From Verrucomicrobiaceae bacterium (GTDB lineage: Bacteria; Verrucomicrobiota; Verrucomicrobiia; Verrucomicrobiales; Verrucomicrobiaceae): a DNA stretch of 64,000 nucleotides. Under the pieces are notes generated by a model. That model was not told the DNA's origin. It did no database searches and worked only from the letters and a program-made list of their open reading frames with translations. The DNA lies in contig JAIXYN010000061.1 in NCBI GenBank assembly GCA_027490195.1, positions 95,184-159,183 on the forward strand, in the 5' to 3' direction. The position numbers and the translations under genes were made by a program. Shown one piece after another: positions 6,023 to 15,027 of this stretch (positions within the stretch are counted from its first letter, which is position 1; each line of letters starts with the position of its first letter).

Positions 6023-8707
6023 TCATTTGGTATGAAACTCCTGACTTGTGACCAATGCGTGAATGAACTCGCGAATGGCGAGGTCTTTCTTGCCAGCCTG
6101 TTGGATCATGCCGGCAATGAGTGGTTGATCACGGAAGCCCGGTGGGCGGCCCAGCGCAAATTCGATGAGGGCCTCGCTGAAGCTGCGGGCAAAGGCGTCT
6201 GACTTGGAGGCGATGATGTCGCGCAGTCCGAAGAAGTCTTTGAAAGCAGGGCCTTTGTAGAGCGCGGCGGCGGCTTCAATGGTCCAGGTCTTCTTGCTCT
6301 TGGGATCGGGTTTGCCGTTTGCGTCGATAGCCACGTAGCTGTCTTCGGTGCGCCACTGACCGGCGGCGTCGAAGTTTTCCAAACCAAAGCCGACGGGGTC
6401 GATCTTGCGATGGCAGCTGGCGCACTGCGGGTCTTCCTGATGCGCGAGCAATCGCTCATGCGTGGTGAGCACTTTGCCTGCAAGCCGTGTGATCGCGGGA
6501 ACATTCGCTGGGGCGGGTGGCGGCGGGTCATGCAGCAGCTTGCGCAGCACCCAGGCTCCGCGTTCCACGGGGCTGGTGCGTTCGCCATTGCCACCCATGA
6601 AGTGGATGGCCGCCATGCCGAGCAAACCACCACGTGGAGAGTCCTTGGGCAATGACACTTTTTCGTAGCCATCTCCCTTCACACCTGGAATGCCGTAGTA
6701 ATGAGCGAGCACGCGATTGATCATCACGTAGTCGGATTTCAGCAGGTCGCGCAGGCTTGCGTTGTTTCGCATGAGGTGCGCCATGGTTTCATGAATCTCC
6801 CCTTTGGCCGCGACCTTCGTGCCGCTGTCAAAGCGCGGATACAAAGAACGATTGACCTCGAAAAAGTCGATCCGATCCAAGCCAAGCCATTGATGCGTGA
6901 AGGCTTGGAGGAAATCTGCCGAACGCGGGTCATTGAGCAGTCGCTCCGTCTGTGCGGCGAGCACTTCCTTCTTCTGCAATTCACCGCGTTGGGCGAGATC
7001 ACGCAACTGCGCATCCGGCGGTGCGCTCCAGAGGAAATACGAAAGGCGGGTGGCGAGTTCCATGCCGGTCAGCGGCCGGCGCTTCTCGTCTGGCGAAGGT
7101 TCCGCGAGGTAGAGATACATGGGGGATGACAGCACCACCGCCAGCGTTTCCTTCAGTGCCGCGCTGTGTTTGTCTCCTGCCTTGCGACGCACGTCATAAA
7201 GGCTGAGCAGGCGGTCGATGTAGTCCTTCGGTGGCGTTGCCCCACGGAATGCCTCAGTGGCAAACCGCTCCAACGCCGTGCGCAGTTCCGGTGCGGCAGG
7301 CGCAGGCGATTTGTCATCCAGTGGAATGCCCAGCGCTGCGATGCCGGGCGGCTTGGCCTTGTCGACTTTCGGCACGCGTTCGACTTCGATCCAGTCCACC
7401 CAGAGGGTGAGTTCCGGGCCAATGCCATTGCGCTTCACAGCCTCGGCACGTTTGCGGCCTCCTTCTTCGTTCGTGTCCCAACTGCCCTTTTCCCGGACGA
7501 ACAGCAGGCGGTTCTCGCGCGTCAAGTTGCTGCGAGTCAGAGTCAGCGGAATCTCGATCACCTGCGGCTTTTCGATCGTGCCGGTGATTTCATGGGTGGC
7601 CATGACTCGCCCCGTGCGTGCATAGATGCCAAAGTCCAGGAATCGCCGCTCCGGTGGGGCATCCTTTGTCGCTGCGGCCTTCACGCGCACGATGTAATCG
7701 CCCACCGGCCAGTCAAACGGCACCAGCAACTCGATGTAGTTCACGTTCAGTTCGGCCGGATGCCGTGTCTGCGTGCCGAGGTAGGCACCACGGTCCACCG
7801 CAGGCTGCGCCATGTAATACTGGTGATACTTCAGCCAGCCTGCGCCCAGCGAATCGTTGGCCAGATCGGCGTCGTTTTCGCCTTTCTTGTCGAAGCCAAA
7901 GGTTCGTGGGTTCGGTGCGCCGGGAATCCTTGCCCACTCGCGGCGAAATATGCTGTCGTTCTTCGATTCTTTCCGAATCTTCGCCACGATGTCCTTGTTT
8001 TCAGGCTTTGCCGCCGCCGCCTCCACCGCTTTGACCCAGCTTTCGGCACGCGCTTTGGCATCGATTTGATACTCCACGAACTTTTTCACAATTGGTGTCG
8101 TCGTCTCAGCTTCGTAGTGCAGCTTTTTCTCCACGCCCGCTGCTGCCTGCCACGCAAAGGCCTCCTCCACCGCCTCGCGTCCCAGCACTTGATACTGCTC
8201 AAACTGGTTCGCGGACATGAAGAGGTTCGCTCCCACCGTATCGAATCCACCCGCGCCGCTGTCTCCCGGCAGATCGGACACATTGACGTCCACGCCGAGC
8301 AGTTCCCTAAGCGTGTTCTTGTATTCACGACGATTCAGCCGCCGCATGGTGATGACGCCATTCTGATCTCCCAGAGTGCGCCGCGCCGCGACCATCACGT
8401 TTGCCAGGTCATCAAGAAAGTCCGCTTTAGCTGCGTTTGCCGGCTGCTTTTCGTCTTCCGGCGGCATGTCGCCGGAATTCATCTGGTTCAGCACCTTCTG
8501 CCACTTCTCCGCCGTTTCGATGTCCTTGATTTCAAACGGCAGGTCATCCACGCGGAACTTCCCCTTCTGTTTGTCCGGGCCATGGCATGAAACACAAGTC
8601 TCCTGGAACAAAGCCTTGTGACGTTGGTCCATCACGGCGCGGTCAGCGGAGTGAGATGGAGAATAGGCAGACAGCAGGAGGGTAAGAAGCAAAAACAGAC
8701 GATTCAT
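6023..8707 (-). CDS. DUF1587-DUF1592-DUF1588-DUF1585 secreted cytochrome-c-like protein
   Basis: 894 residues with a signal peptide (about 1-20). A haem-binding motif CVSCHGPD follows at once (planctomycete-type cytochrome c, PF07635), then DUF1587 (RRLNRREYKNTLRELLGVDV), a long beta-rich insert, a DUF1595-like helical part, DUF1592 (LATRLSYFLWSAPPDAQL .. QAFTHQWLGLDRID), DUF1588 with a second CxxCH (CASCHRKIDPVGFGLENFD), and DUF1585 at the end. A role in periplasmic electron transfer or polymer breakdown has been proposed for such proteins but not shown. It is a paralogue of 12411-14852. Its normal DUF1552 partner lies beyond the GxxExxY unit. Confidence 0.92.
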   Translation of the reverse strand: MNRLFLLLTLLLSAYSPSHSADRAVMDQRHKALFQETCVSCHGPDKQKGKFRVDDLPFEIKDIETAEKWQKVLNQMNSGDMPPEDEKQPANAAKADFLDDLANVMVAARRTLGDQNGVITMRRLNRREYKNTLRELLGVDVNVSDLPGDSGAGGFDTVGANLFMSANQFEQYQVLGREAVEEAFAWQAAAGVEKKLHYEAETTTPIVKKFVEYQIDAKARAESWVKAVEAAAAKPENKDIVAKIRKESKNDSIFRREWARIPGAPNPRTFGFDKKGENDADLANDSLGAGWLKYHQYYMAQPAVDRGAYLGTQTRHPAELNVNYIELLVPFDWPVGDYIVRVKAAATKDAPPERRFLDFGIYARTGRVMATHEITGTIEKPQVIEIPLTLTRSNLTRENRLLFVREKGSWDTNEEGGRKRAEAVKRNGIGPELTLWVDWIEVERVPKVDKAKPPGIAALGIPLDDKSPAPAAPELRTALERFATEAFRGATPPKDYIDRLLSLYDVRRKAGDKHSAALKETLAVVLSSPMYLYLAEPSPDEKRRPLTGMELATRLSYFLWSAPPDAQLRDLAQRGELQKKEVLAAQTERLLNDPRSADFLQAFTHQWLGLDRIDFFEVNRSLYPRFDSGTKVAAKGEIHETMAHLMRNNASLRDLLKSDYVMINRVLAHYYGIPGVKGDGYEKVSLPKDSPRGGLLGMAAIHFMGGNGERTSPVERGAWVLRKLLHDPPPPAPANVPAITRLAGKVLTTHERLLAHQEDPQCASCHRKIDPVGFGLENFDAAGQWRTEDSYVAIDANGKPDPKSKKTWTIEAAAALYKGPAFKDFFGLRDIIASKSDAFARSFSEALIEFALGRPPGFRDQPLIAGMIQQAGKKDLAIREFIHALVTSQEFHTK

Positions 8708-8792
8708 CAGGGGGAAGAAACAAACGCAATAGAACGATCAATGTATCTCGTCAGCAGCGTCAAAACCGGACGAACAAAATGCCGCGACTCTG

Positions 8793-9755
8793 TTACTTAT
8801 CCGCCATCCACAATCTGGCGACGCCGGCGGGTTGAAACTTTTCGCCACTGGCGGTCAGTTCGAGCGTGACCTGGGCCTGTCGGCCATTTTTCCCGATGAC
8901 GGTGACTTTGCCGGTAATGGGGGCTGCGCTGGGCTTGCGATCCACTCCGGCAGGAGCGACCTGGATGGTGGTGCCTTGCTTGAGACGTTTGATCTGCTCC
9001 TCGCCTTCGTTGAAAAGGGTCAGCGTGAGCTGGGTGCCACTGGAGGCATCGACGTAGCCGGGGGCCCCTTCTTCGAGGATGCGTTTGTCGTGCACTGCCT
9101 TTTGCTCTGCCTGAAATTTGAGCAGGCTTTCGTCATCGAGGAAGACCTCCCAGGCCATGCGGGTTTTGCCCTTGCCGATGCCGTGGGTCTTGGTGCGGAG
9201 TTTATCACCGGTCTTGATGTCGCTGAACTTCGCAGGCTGCCCGGCTTTCCAGAAGCGCGTGTCTTTGCCTGTTTCGATGAGGATGTTTTTTTCGCGCACA
9301 AAACTTTGGTCGGAGTTTGCCCAGGTGCAGGTGAGCTTGCCGGCCGCGACATCGATCTGATCCACGTGGAAGTACTCTTTGTGGCCGTTCATCATGTTCA
9401 TCTCGTCCTGGATGTAAGTGAGCCAGACCCACTGCTCCTTTTCATTCACATGAAGGCGAAAAATGGCCCGTTCGCCCACTCTAAAGTCCTGCAGATCCCC
9501 GAGCGTGGCATGGTGCAGCAGTTCGGCATAGGGCATCACGGTGAAGCTCACCACCTCGTCATTGCTCTCATTGCGAAACTTGCCGGTGCGTGTGCTTAGA
9601 TCGATGCTGATGAGCTCGCCCCAGATGCGGCGCATTTTTTCAAACGGGATGATCACCTGTCCCGGTTTGATTACGGGGATGGGCTTGGCCGGAGGCGTGT
9701 CGGCGGCGAAGGCGTAAAGGGACAGGACGGCGAGCGTCGCAAAAATCGTCTTCAT
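8793..9755 (-). CDS. Secreted protein of unknown function
   Basis: 320 residues with a signal peptide (1-17, cut after AFA). I recognise no named family. It contains repeated short beta segments of the type RIWGELISIDLSTRTGKFRN, KEYFHVDQIDVAAGKLTCTW and ITGKVTVIGKNGRQAQVTLEL, which suggests several small beta-barrel or OB-like units. The spacing of W, GE and D residues resembles the neighbouring 406-residue protein, so the two may be distant paralogues. It lies 12 bp after that gene and 85 bp before the DUF1592 gene, so all are likely cotranscribed. Confidence 0.7.
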   Translation of the reverse strand: MKTIFATLAVLSLYAFAADTPPAKPIPVIKPGQVIIPFEKMRRIWGELISIDLSTRTGKFRNESNDEVVSFTVMPYAELLHHATLGDLQDFRVGERAIFRLHVNEKEQWVWLTYIQDEMNMMNGHKEYFHVDQIDVAAGKLTCTWANSDQSFVREKNILIETGKDTRFWKAGQPAKFSDIKTGDKLRTKTHGIGKGKTRMAWEVFLDDESLLKFQAEQKAVHDKRILEEGAPGYVDASSGTQLTLTLFNEGEEQIKRLKQGTTIQVAPAGVDRKPSAAPITGKVTVIGKNGRQAQVTLELTASGEKFQPAGVARLWMADK

Positions 9756-9767
9756 GATGCAATCAGG

Positions 9768-10988
9768 TTACTCTTTTCCGAAGTATTCTTCTTCCTTGGG
9801 CAGGGCGATGACTTTCCACGTTTCTGGATAAAAACGGACGATGCGTTTTGGCCGGTAGCCTTCGAGCATCATGTCCATCTTGATCTTCATCTGCACGCCA
9901 CTGCTGCCCGGCTCGACGGGGACTTTTGTCACTTCGAGCACGCTGCCGGTTTTGCGGTCGTTCACCGGATCGTAGGTCATGAGGGTGTCGCGTGCGACGG
10001 CAAGACCGCCGCGCGGTTCGACGGGCGGTGGGCTGCCATCTTTCGGCGGCGGGAGATTGGGATCTTTGATTTTCAGTTCGTCGAAGAGCTTCGGATCGAC
10101 ACTGTCAAAGAACATGACGGTCACGAACTGCTGCTCGTCATCGACTGCTGTGACCAAGCCTGGCAGTCCTCGCTCGCGGATATAGTTGCGATGCCGCTCG
10201 AGCTGGTTGGCAGTGACGAGTGCGCGCGCAGGATCATCCAGCCAGACATCCGTGATGCGGCCAGGGCCATAGAGCGTGACCCAGGTGAGATTGAAGAGAA
10301 TCGACTGGCCGGCTTTCAGCGCCTTGAGATCAGCGATGCCCTGGCCTTTGAAAACGCGTGTGCTGCTGAGGAGATCGAAGAGCTTGGGCTGGCCGCTCGG
10401 TTTGCCTTTGTCCTGCAGCGTCGCGGTCAGCTTCTTGGCGGTGAGATCCACGCTGTCAATTTTCCAAAGCTGCTTCTGCCGAGCGTGAAAGGAGTAATCA
10501 TCCTCAATGCGGAGGCAGCGGCGGAATTCCCACTCGGGCGTCTTGCGCTTGTACCAAGTGTCCGGCAGCGGCGTCTTGTCCTCTGGATCGGTCAGATAAA
10601 ACAGGCCGTGCAAATGGGTTCCCAGCGGAATGTCCTGCAAGGCCGCTGGTGCGCCTTGATACCAGACAGAACCATATGGCAGCAGGGTGGCATCCAGCGG
10701 CAAGTCCCAGATCCCACGCTCCTGGCTGTCATTGCGATCCACGCGAATCTGAAATTGGCGGTCCAGGTGCTCGACGTGTATCAGTTCCCCCGTGGCTGCA
10801 TGTGCCGAGCCCTCCGGCGGAAACTGCCCTTCCACGAGCTGAAACCACTCTGGAGGATCTCCCGGCTTCCGATCCTTCGGAGCCTTCCTTTTGTCTCCCG
10901 CCTTCACCGGTCCATCGGCGTCGGTACGGAATTTAGGCGATTCGGCGTGAAGCAGTGAGAAGGTGAAAAAGAGAACGAGGAAGCGCAT
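9768..10988 (-). CDS. Secreted protein of unknown function, related in layout to its neighbour
   Basis: 406 residues with a signal peptide (about 1-15). No named family was recognised. Segments such as ATGELIHVEHLDRQFQIRVDRND, LWKIDSVDLTAKKLTATL and PGLVTAVDDEQQFVTVMFFD repeat a pattern of a short strand, an IDSV/VDxxxKK turn and a second strand, as in the downstream 320-residue protein. One stretch (PNLPPPKDGSPPPVEPRGG) is a proline-rich linker. It sits between two DUF1592-DUF1552 units, 38 bp after the DUF1552 stop. Secreted and probably part of the same operon; role unknown. Confidence 0.7.
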   Translation of the reverse strand: MRFLVLFFTFSLLHAESPKFRTDADGPVKAGDKRKAPKDRKPGDPPEWFQLVEGQFPPEGSAHAATGELIHVEHLDRQFQIRVDRNDSQERGIWDLPLDATLLPYGSVWYQGAPAALQDIPLGTHLHGLFYLTDPEDKTPLPDTWYKRKTPEWEFRRCLRIEDDYSFHARQKQLWKIDSVDLTAKKLTATLQDKGKPSGQPKLFDLLSSTRVFKGQGIADLKALKAGQSILFNLTWVTLYGPGRITDVWLDDPARALVTANQLERHRNYIRERGLPGLVTAVDDEQQFVTVMFFDSVDPKLFDELKIKDPNLPPPKDGSPPPVEPRGGLAVARDTLMTYDPVNDRKTGSVLEVTKVPVEPGSSGVQMKIKMDMMLEGYRPKRIVRFYPETWKVIALPKEEEYFGKE

Positions 10989-11026
10989 CGAAAAGGTCTG
11001 AAAGCAAATGAATGAATAGACCGAGG

Positions 11027-12388
11027 CTACGCCACAATCTGCGAGATCGGCCCGACGCTGTCCTGGAACGAATCCGCCTTTACGTCCACGCGCTGGAGCA
11101 TGGTTAGCAGCAGGTTGCTGACACGGGCATCACTGTCCACGGGGCGGGAACAGATCTTGTAGTGTTCGGTGGCGTTGCTGACGTCGTATTTGCCGATCTT
11201 GGGCAGGTTGAAGTCCACGTGCGTGCCGTGCTTGTAGCCGAGGGCTTTGCCACCGGCGAGGATGGTGGGCAGGTTGGCGTTGCCGTGGCTGTGACCGTAG
11301 GCCATGCCGCTGCCCCAGAGCACCTGAGTGGTGTCGAGCAGCGTGTTGTTCTCTTCTTTGTGCTCCTTGAGCTGGTCGAGGAAGTAGCTGAGCTGGCCGA
11401 TGAGGAAGGTGTCGGTCTCGGTCAGGCGGCGGAGCTGCTCGGGGTCGCCATTGTGGTGGGAAAGGCCGTGTCGCGTCTGCAGGATGCCGATCTCAGGGAT
11501 GCCGCTGGCATTGCCTTCACCACCGATACCGCAGGTGATGACGCGGGTGGAATCTGTACGCAGGGCCATGACCATGAGGTCATAAAAGAGGCGGTAGTAC
11601 TCACCGGCCTCGGCCATGCTGAGCTTGCGCTGGAGACGGGCAGCTTCCGTGGCGGGCACAGCGGGCTTTGGCACGTTCAGCCACTCGTCGGCGCGGCGGG
11701 TGCGCTCTTCCACCTGACGCACGGCGGTGAGGTATTCGTCGAGCTTGCTGCGGTCCTCGCTGCCAAGCTTGTTGTTCACGCGCTTCGCGTCATCTGCCAC
11801 GAGATCAAGGATGCTGCCGCGGCGGCTGAGGCGGCGGCGGATGGTTTCCTTGCTGTCCTTTTCCACGCCAAAGAGCTGGTTGAAAATCTGCTGCGTGTTG
11901 CGCTCCGCAGGAATCTGGATGCCGTCCTTGGACCACGCGAGCGATGTGCCCTCAATGGCCATTTCCAGTGAGGAAAAGCGTGTCGCACTACCCTGCACTT
12001 CGGCGATGAGCTGGTCGGCCGAAACGGTGTTGCGGAAAGCACCACCATCGCCGGGGACGTTGGCTCCGGTGAGCCAGACCTTCTCGCAGTTGTGGTGCTT
12101 GCCAATCACCATTGGGTGATGCAGGCCGCTGATGGGCGTGATGTCGGCACGATGTTTTTCCAGCGACTGCAGCGGCTTCGTGAACTCATAATCCGCGCCT
12201 GCCTTGTTAATCTGCCAGGTGAGCGTGTTCACCCCGTTCGGGATGTACAGAAACACACTGCGCTTCGGCTGCGATGGCGCTGGCAGCACACCCATGGAGT
12301 TGAGCCAGGGCAGGGAAATCGAAGCACCAAGGCCGCGCAACATCTGGCGGCGGCTCATGCGCCAGCGGTTCAGGATAAGATTGCTCAT
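11027..12388 (-). CDS. Tat-exported DUF1552 protein (second copy)
   Basis: 453 residues. The N-terminus carries [23 protein letters not shown], a twin-arginine signal after an 11-residue leader. The body has DUF1552 hallmarks: [74 protein letters not shown], and [24 protein letters not shown]. It starts 22 bp after the stop of its DUF1592 partner, the usual compact layout. The gap serves as an in-window reference for the split pair at 3810-8707. Biochemical function unknown. Confidence 0.92.
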   Translation of the reverse strand: MSNLILNRWRMSRRQMLRGLGASISLPWLNSMGVLPAPSQPKRSVFLYIPNGVNTLTWQINKAGADYEFTKPLQSLEKHRADITPISGLHHPMVIGKHHNCEKVWLTGANVPGDGGAFRNTVSADQLIAEVQGSATRFSSLEMAIEGTSLAWSKDGIQIPAERNTQQIFNQLFGVEKDSKETIRRRLSRRGSILDLVADDAKRVNNKLGSEDRSKLDEYLTAVRQVEERTRRADEWLNVPKPAVPATEAARLQRKLSMAEAGEYYRLFYDLMVMALRTDSTRVITCGIGGEGNASGIPEIGILQTRHGLSHHNGDPEQLRRLTETDTFLIGQLSYFLDQLKEHKEENNTLLDTTQVLWGSGMAYGHSHGNANLPTILAGGKALGYKHGTHVDFNLPKIGKYDVSNATEHYKICSRPVDSDARVSNLLLTMLQRVDVKADSFQDSVGPISQIVA

Positions 12389-12410
12389 AAAAGGGTGGGG
12401 GAATGTGAGA

Positions 12411-14852
12411 TCAGCGCTTCTGAAACAGGGAAGAACAAACGAACGCCTCGACGATGTCTCTCAGGCGGTAATCCTTGGCCTTGCTCGTTGCGGCGATTGA
12501 TTTGAGGTCATCGCGATCATCGAAGGACATGCTGCGGCGAAGCCCGTAGGTGGCGAGCTTTTCGATGAAGGTGGCGTTGAAGGCGTCTAGATCGGCGAGG
12601 AGGAGCTTTTTGAAGTCTTCCGCGGTCTGGTATTCGCGACCATCTGGCAGCTTGCCCGAGGCCTTGACCTTTGGGTTGGCACCGATGCCGTCTGTGACTT
12701 CCTCGGTGCGCCAGCGGCCGATGGCGTCATAGTTTTCAAAGGCGAGGCCGAGGGGATCAATCTTCGCATGGCAGGAGGCGCAGTTGGCATCGTGGATGTG
12801 CGCTTCGAGCTTTTCACGCAGTGTTGCTTTCGGCGCAGCCGGGTTGGTGGCGATGGGATCGACGTTCGCGGGCGGAGGTGGCGGTGATTTGCCAAAGATG
12901 GACTCCATCACCCACACCCCGCGGTGCACGGGGCGATGCCGCACGCCATCGGACGTCAGCGAAAGAATGGAAGCCTGCGTGAGCAGGCCACCGCGATGAC
13001 TTTCTGCAGGGAGCGACACGCGCTGAAATTCATTGCCCGTCCCCTTGGCCTCCGGCAGGCCGTAGAATTGTGCGAGAAGCCCGTTCATCATGCTCCAGTC
13101 CGAGTGAATCAGCTCACGCAGCGTGAGGCCGCTCTGCAGCACTTCGCGGAAGAAAGCTTTTGTTTCGCCGGTCATGCTGGCTTCTAGCGCCTTGTCGTAG
13201 TCGGGGTAGAGCTTCTTGTCGGGCTGAAACATGCCCACCTTGCGCAAGCGCAGCCATTGGGTGGCAAAGGAGTCCGTGAAGCGTGTTGAGCGCGCGTCCG
13301 CCAGCATGCGGGCCACCTGTTTGGTGAGCTCTGCCGTGTCTCGCAGCTTGCCCTGAGCGGCGAGTTCGGATAGCTCGGCATCCGGCATGGTGTTCCAGAG
13401 CAGGTAGGAAAGGCGTGAGGCGATTTCCCAGTCGTTCAGAGTCTGGCGGCTCACATTTTCATCGCCCTCCGCCATGAAAACAAAGCTCTTCGAGCATAGG
13501 ATCGAAAGCATGCCCGCTTTCACCGCATCGCGGAATTTTTCTTTGGCCGCGAGTTCCGCCTTCACGATGCCGATGTAGCCATCGAGTTCTTCATCGGTGA
13601 CCGGGCGGCGGAAAGCGCGCTGCGCCAGCGTGGCGAGGCAGGTGCGCACCTGATCCATGTTGCCCTCGTCCTTGGGCATGTAGTCGTCCCGCAGCTTCTT
13701 TTCTGCATCACTCAGCAGCGGGCCACGCCATGATATCGAGTCGATGATGAGGAAGGGGTAGCGCGGCTTCCCCTGTTCATCCGTGAGCTTCATCTGCCAC
13801 GGGATGCGGCCCATCTTGGTGCTGATGAACGGCGTATCTCCATGCCGGCCTGAGCGCGGCAGATTTGTAGGCCCGGGAACATCATTATACACTTCAATGT
13901 TGGGACGACCTTTGGGCAGATGCGCACGGAAGGTCAACGTGATCGGCTTGTCCTCTGGGGCGATGATGTCCTGTTCAAACAACACCCGATCCAGCTTCGA
14001 CTCATAGACCTTGATGCGTGGTGCGCGGCCTTTCTCCGGCTTCAGGCCGCTCAGCGTGTAGCTGATCTCATACACACCCGCCTCCGGCAGCGGATCCTTC
14101 AGCAATGAATAGCGGAAAATGTCTCCGGGCCACATGTCATAGCGCACCTTGTCCAGCAGGCCCATTCCGCGCAGCCGCTCACGGTGCCGTTCACTGATCT
14201 GCTCTTCATAGAGCACCGGTTTCGAGCCGCCGAACGGCAACACCGGCTTCGCGTTCTTCGCCGGAGGAATGATGTCGGGATAGGCCTCGTTCAAAACCGT
14301 CTCTGCTGCCGCGAGATACTTTTCAATGTTTGAAGGCGAGAGCGTCAGCACCGAACCGATGCGCTCAAAGCCGTGCCACTCCGGGTCTTCCAGAAACGCG
14401 CCAGGGTCCTTCGCATCATACTCCACACCGAGGAGATCGCGCACCGTGTTCACATACTCATCCCGCGTGAGGCGGTTGTAGTTCACCTTCGCACGAGACG
14501 CCATGCGCGCCGACTCGCCTTCCTTCATCCTGTGCGCGATCCATTCCACCACCTGTGCACTGGCTGCGGCTTCAGGACGCTTCTTCTCCTTCTTCGGCGG
14601 CATCTCGCCCGAATTGATGCGCTCCATGATCTCCAGCCACTGTGGCGTGTTTTCAAAGCCGACCTTCGGGGACAACGTGTCCATGCGGAAGTCACCCTTC
14701 TGCACATCGGCATCATGGCACTTCAGGCAGTGTTCCTCGAAATAGGCCTGCACCTTCGGGTCGAGGACTGCGGCAGGCGCGGCCTTTCCCGCTCCGCAGA
14801 AAGCTGCGAGCAAGGCTGTGGCAAGGCATGAAAACAGGATGCGGTTGGGCAT
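12411..14852 (-). CDS. DUF1587-DUF1592-DUF1588-DUF1585 secreted cytochrome-c-like protein (second copy)
   Basis: I start at 14852 because [22 protein letters not shown] is a good signal peptide; the frame is open to a Met 11 codons upstream. Haem motif [17 protein letters not shown] follows the signal, then DUF1587 ([21 protein letters not shown]), a beta-rich middle, a DUF1595-like helical part ([17 protein letters not shown]), DUF1592 ([19 protein letters not shown] .. [14 protein letters not shown]), DUF1588 with [19 protein letters not shown], and DUF1585. It is the first gene of the long minus-strand block and is read divergently from the alpha-2-macroglobulin gene across a 175-bp region. 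Confidence 0.92.
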   Translation of the reverse strand: MPNRILFSCLATALLAAFCGAGKAAPAAVLDPKVQAYFEEHCLKCHDADVQKGDFRMDTLSPKVGFENTPQWLEIMERINSGEMPPKKEKKRPEAAASAQVVEWIAHRMKEGESARMASRAKVNYNRLTRDEYVNTVRDLLGVEYDAKDPGAFLEDPEWHGFERIGSVLTLSPSNIEKYLAAAETVLNEAYPDIIPPAKNAKPVLPFGGSKPVLYEEQISERHRERLRGMGLLDKVRYDMWPGDIFRYSLLKDPLPEAGVYEISYTLSGLKPEKGRAPRIKVYESKLDRVLFEQDIIAPEDKPITLTFRAHLPKGRPNIEVYNDVPGPTNLPRSGRHGDTPFISTKMGRIPWQMKLTDEQGKPRYPFLIIDSISWRGPLLSDAEKKLRDDYMPKDEGNMDQVRTCLATLAQRAFRRPVTDEELDGYIGIVKAELAAKEKFRDAVKAGMLSILCSKSFVFMAEGDENVSRQTLNDWEIASRLSYLLWNTMPDAELSELAAQGKLRDTAELTKQVARMLADARSTRFTDSFATQWLRLRKVGMFQPDKKLYPDYDKALEASMTGETKAFFREVLQSGLTLRELIHSDWSMMNGLLAQFYGLPEAKGTGNEFQRVSLPAESHRGGLLTQASILSLTSDGVRHRPVHRGVWVMESIFGKSPPPPPANVDPIATNPAAPKATLREKLEAHIHDANCASCHAKIDPLGLAFENYDAIGRWRTEEVTDGIGANPKVKASGKLPDGREYQTAEDFKKLLLADLDAFNATFIEKLATYGLRRSMSFDDRDDLKSIAATSKAKDYRLRDIVEAFVCSSLFQKR

Positions 14853-14904
14853 TGCCAAAACATACGGTGCTGCATGGGCGTTCATACAGCATCCCCGAAC
14901 TATC

Positions 14905-14930
14905 GGGGGGGGGGCTGCCGAGCGGCAGCC
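14905..14930. promoter_or_regulatory. G10 homopolymer tract abutting a perfect hairpin in a divergent promoter region
   Basis: Ten consecutive G at 14905-14914 run into GGCTGCCG-AG-CGGCAGCC (14913-14930), an 8-bp perfect stem. It lies between the divergent DUF1592 (start 14852) and alpha-2-macroglobulin (start 15028) genes. An AT-rich stretch follows at 14939-14970 and again just before 15028. Homopolymers of this length can vary by slippage; whether this one does is unknown. Confidence 0.45.
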
Positions 14931-15027
14931 TGGACAGAAGCAAGGGAATAAAATTCAATTTTTGCCTCAAGATTCCCCGCGCACGGGAAAGCCAGTCGAT
15001 TACTCTCAGTCACCAATTTATACATAT

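Noticed and set aside
7166..8590. 474-codon plus-strand frame over the DUF1592 gene
   Set aside because: Antisense to a gene with clear domains and haem motifs; GC-rich codon bias keeps the opposite frame open.
14818..15027. N-terminal extension of the alpha-2-macroglobulin frame
   Set aside because: It runs through the G10 tract, hairpin and the start of the divergent gene; the ATG at 15028 gives a plausible membrane-anchor N-terminus.
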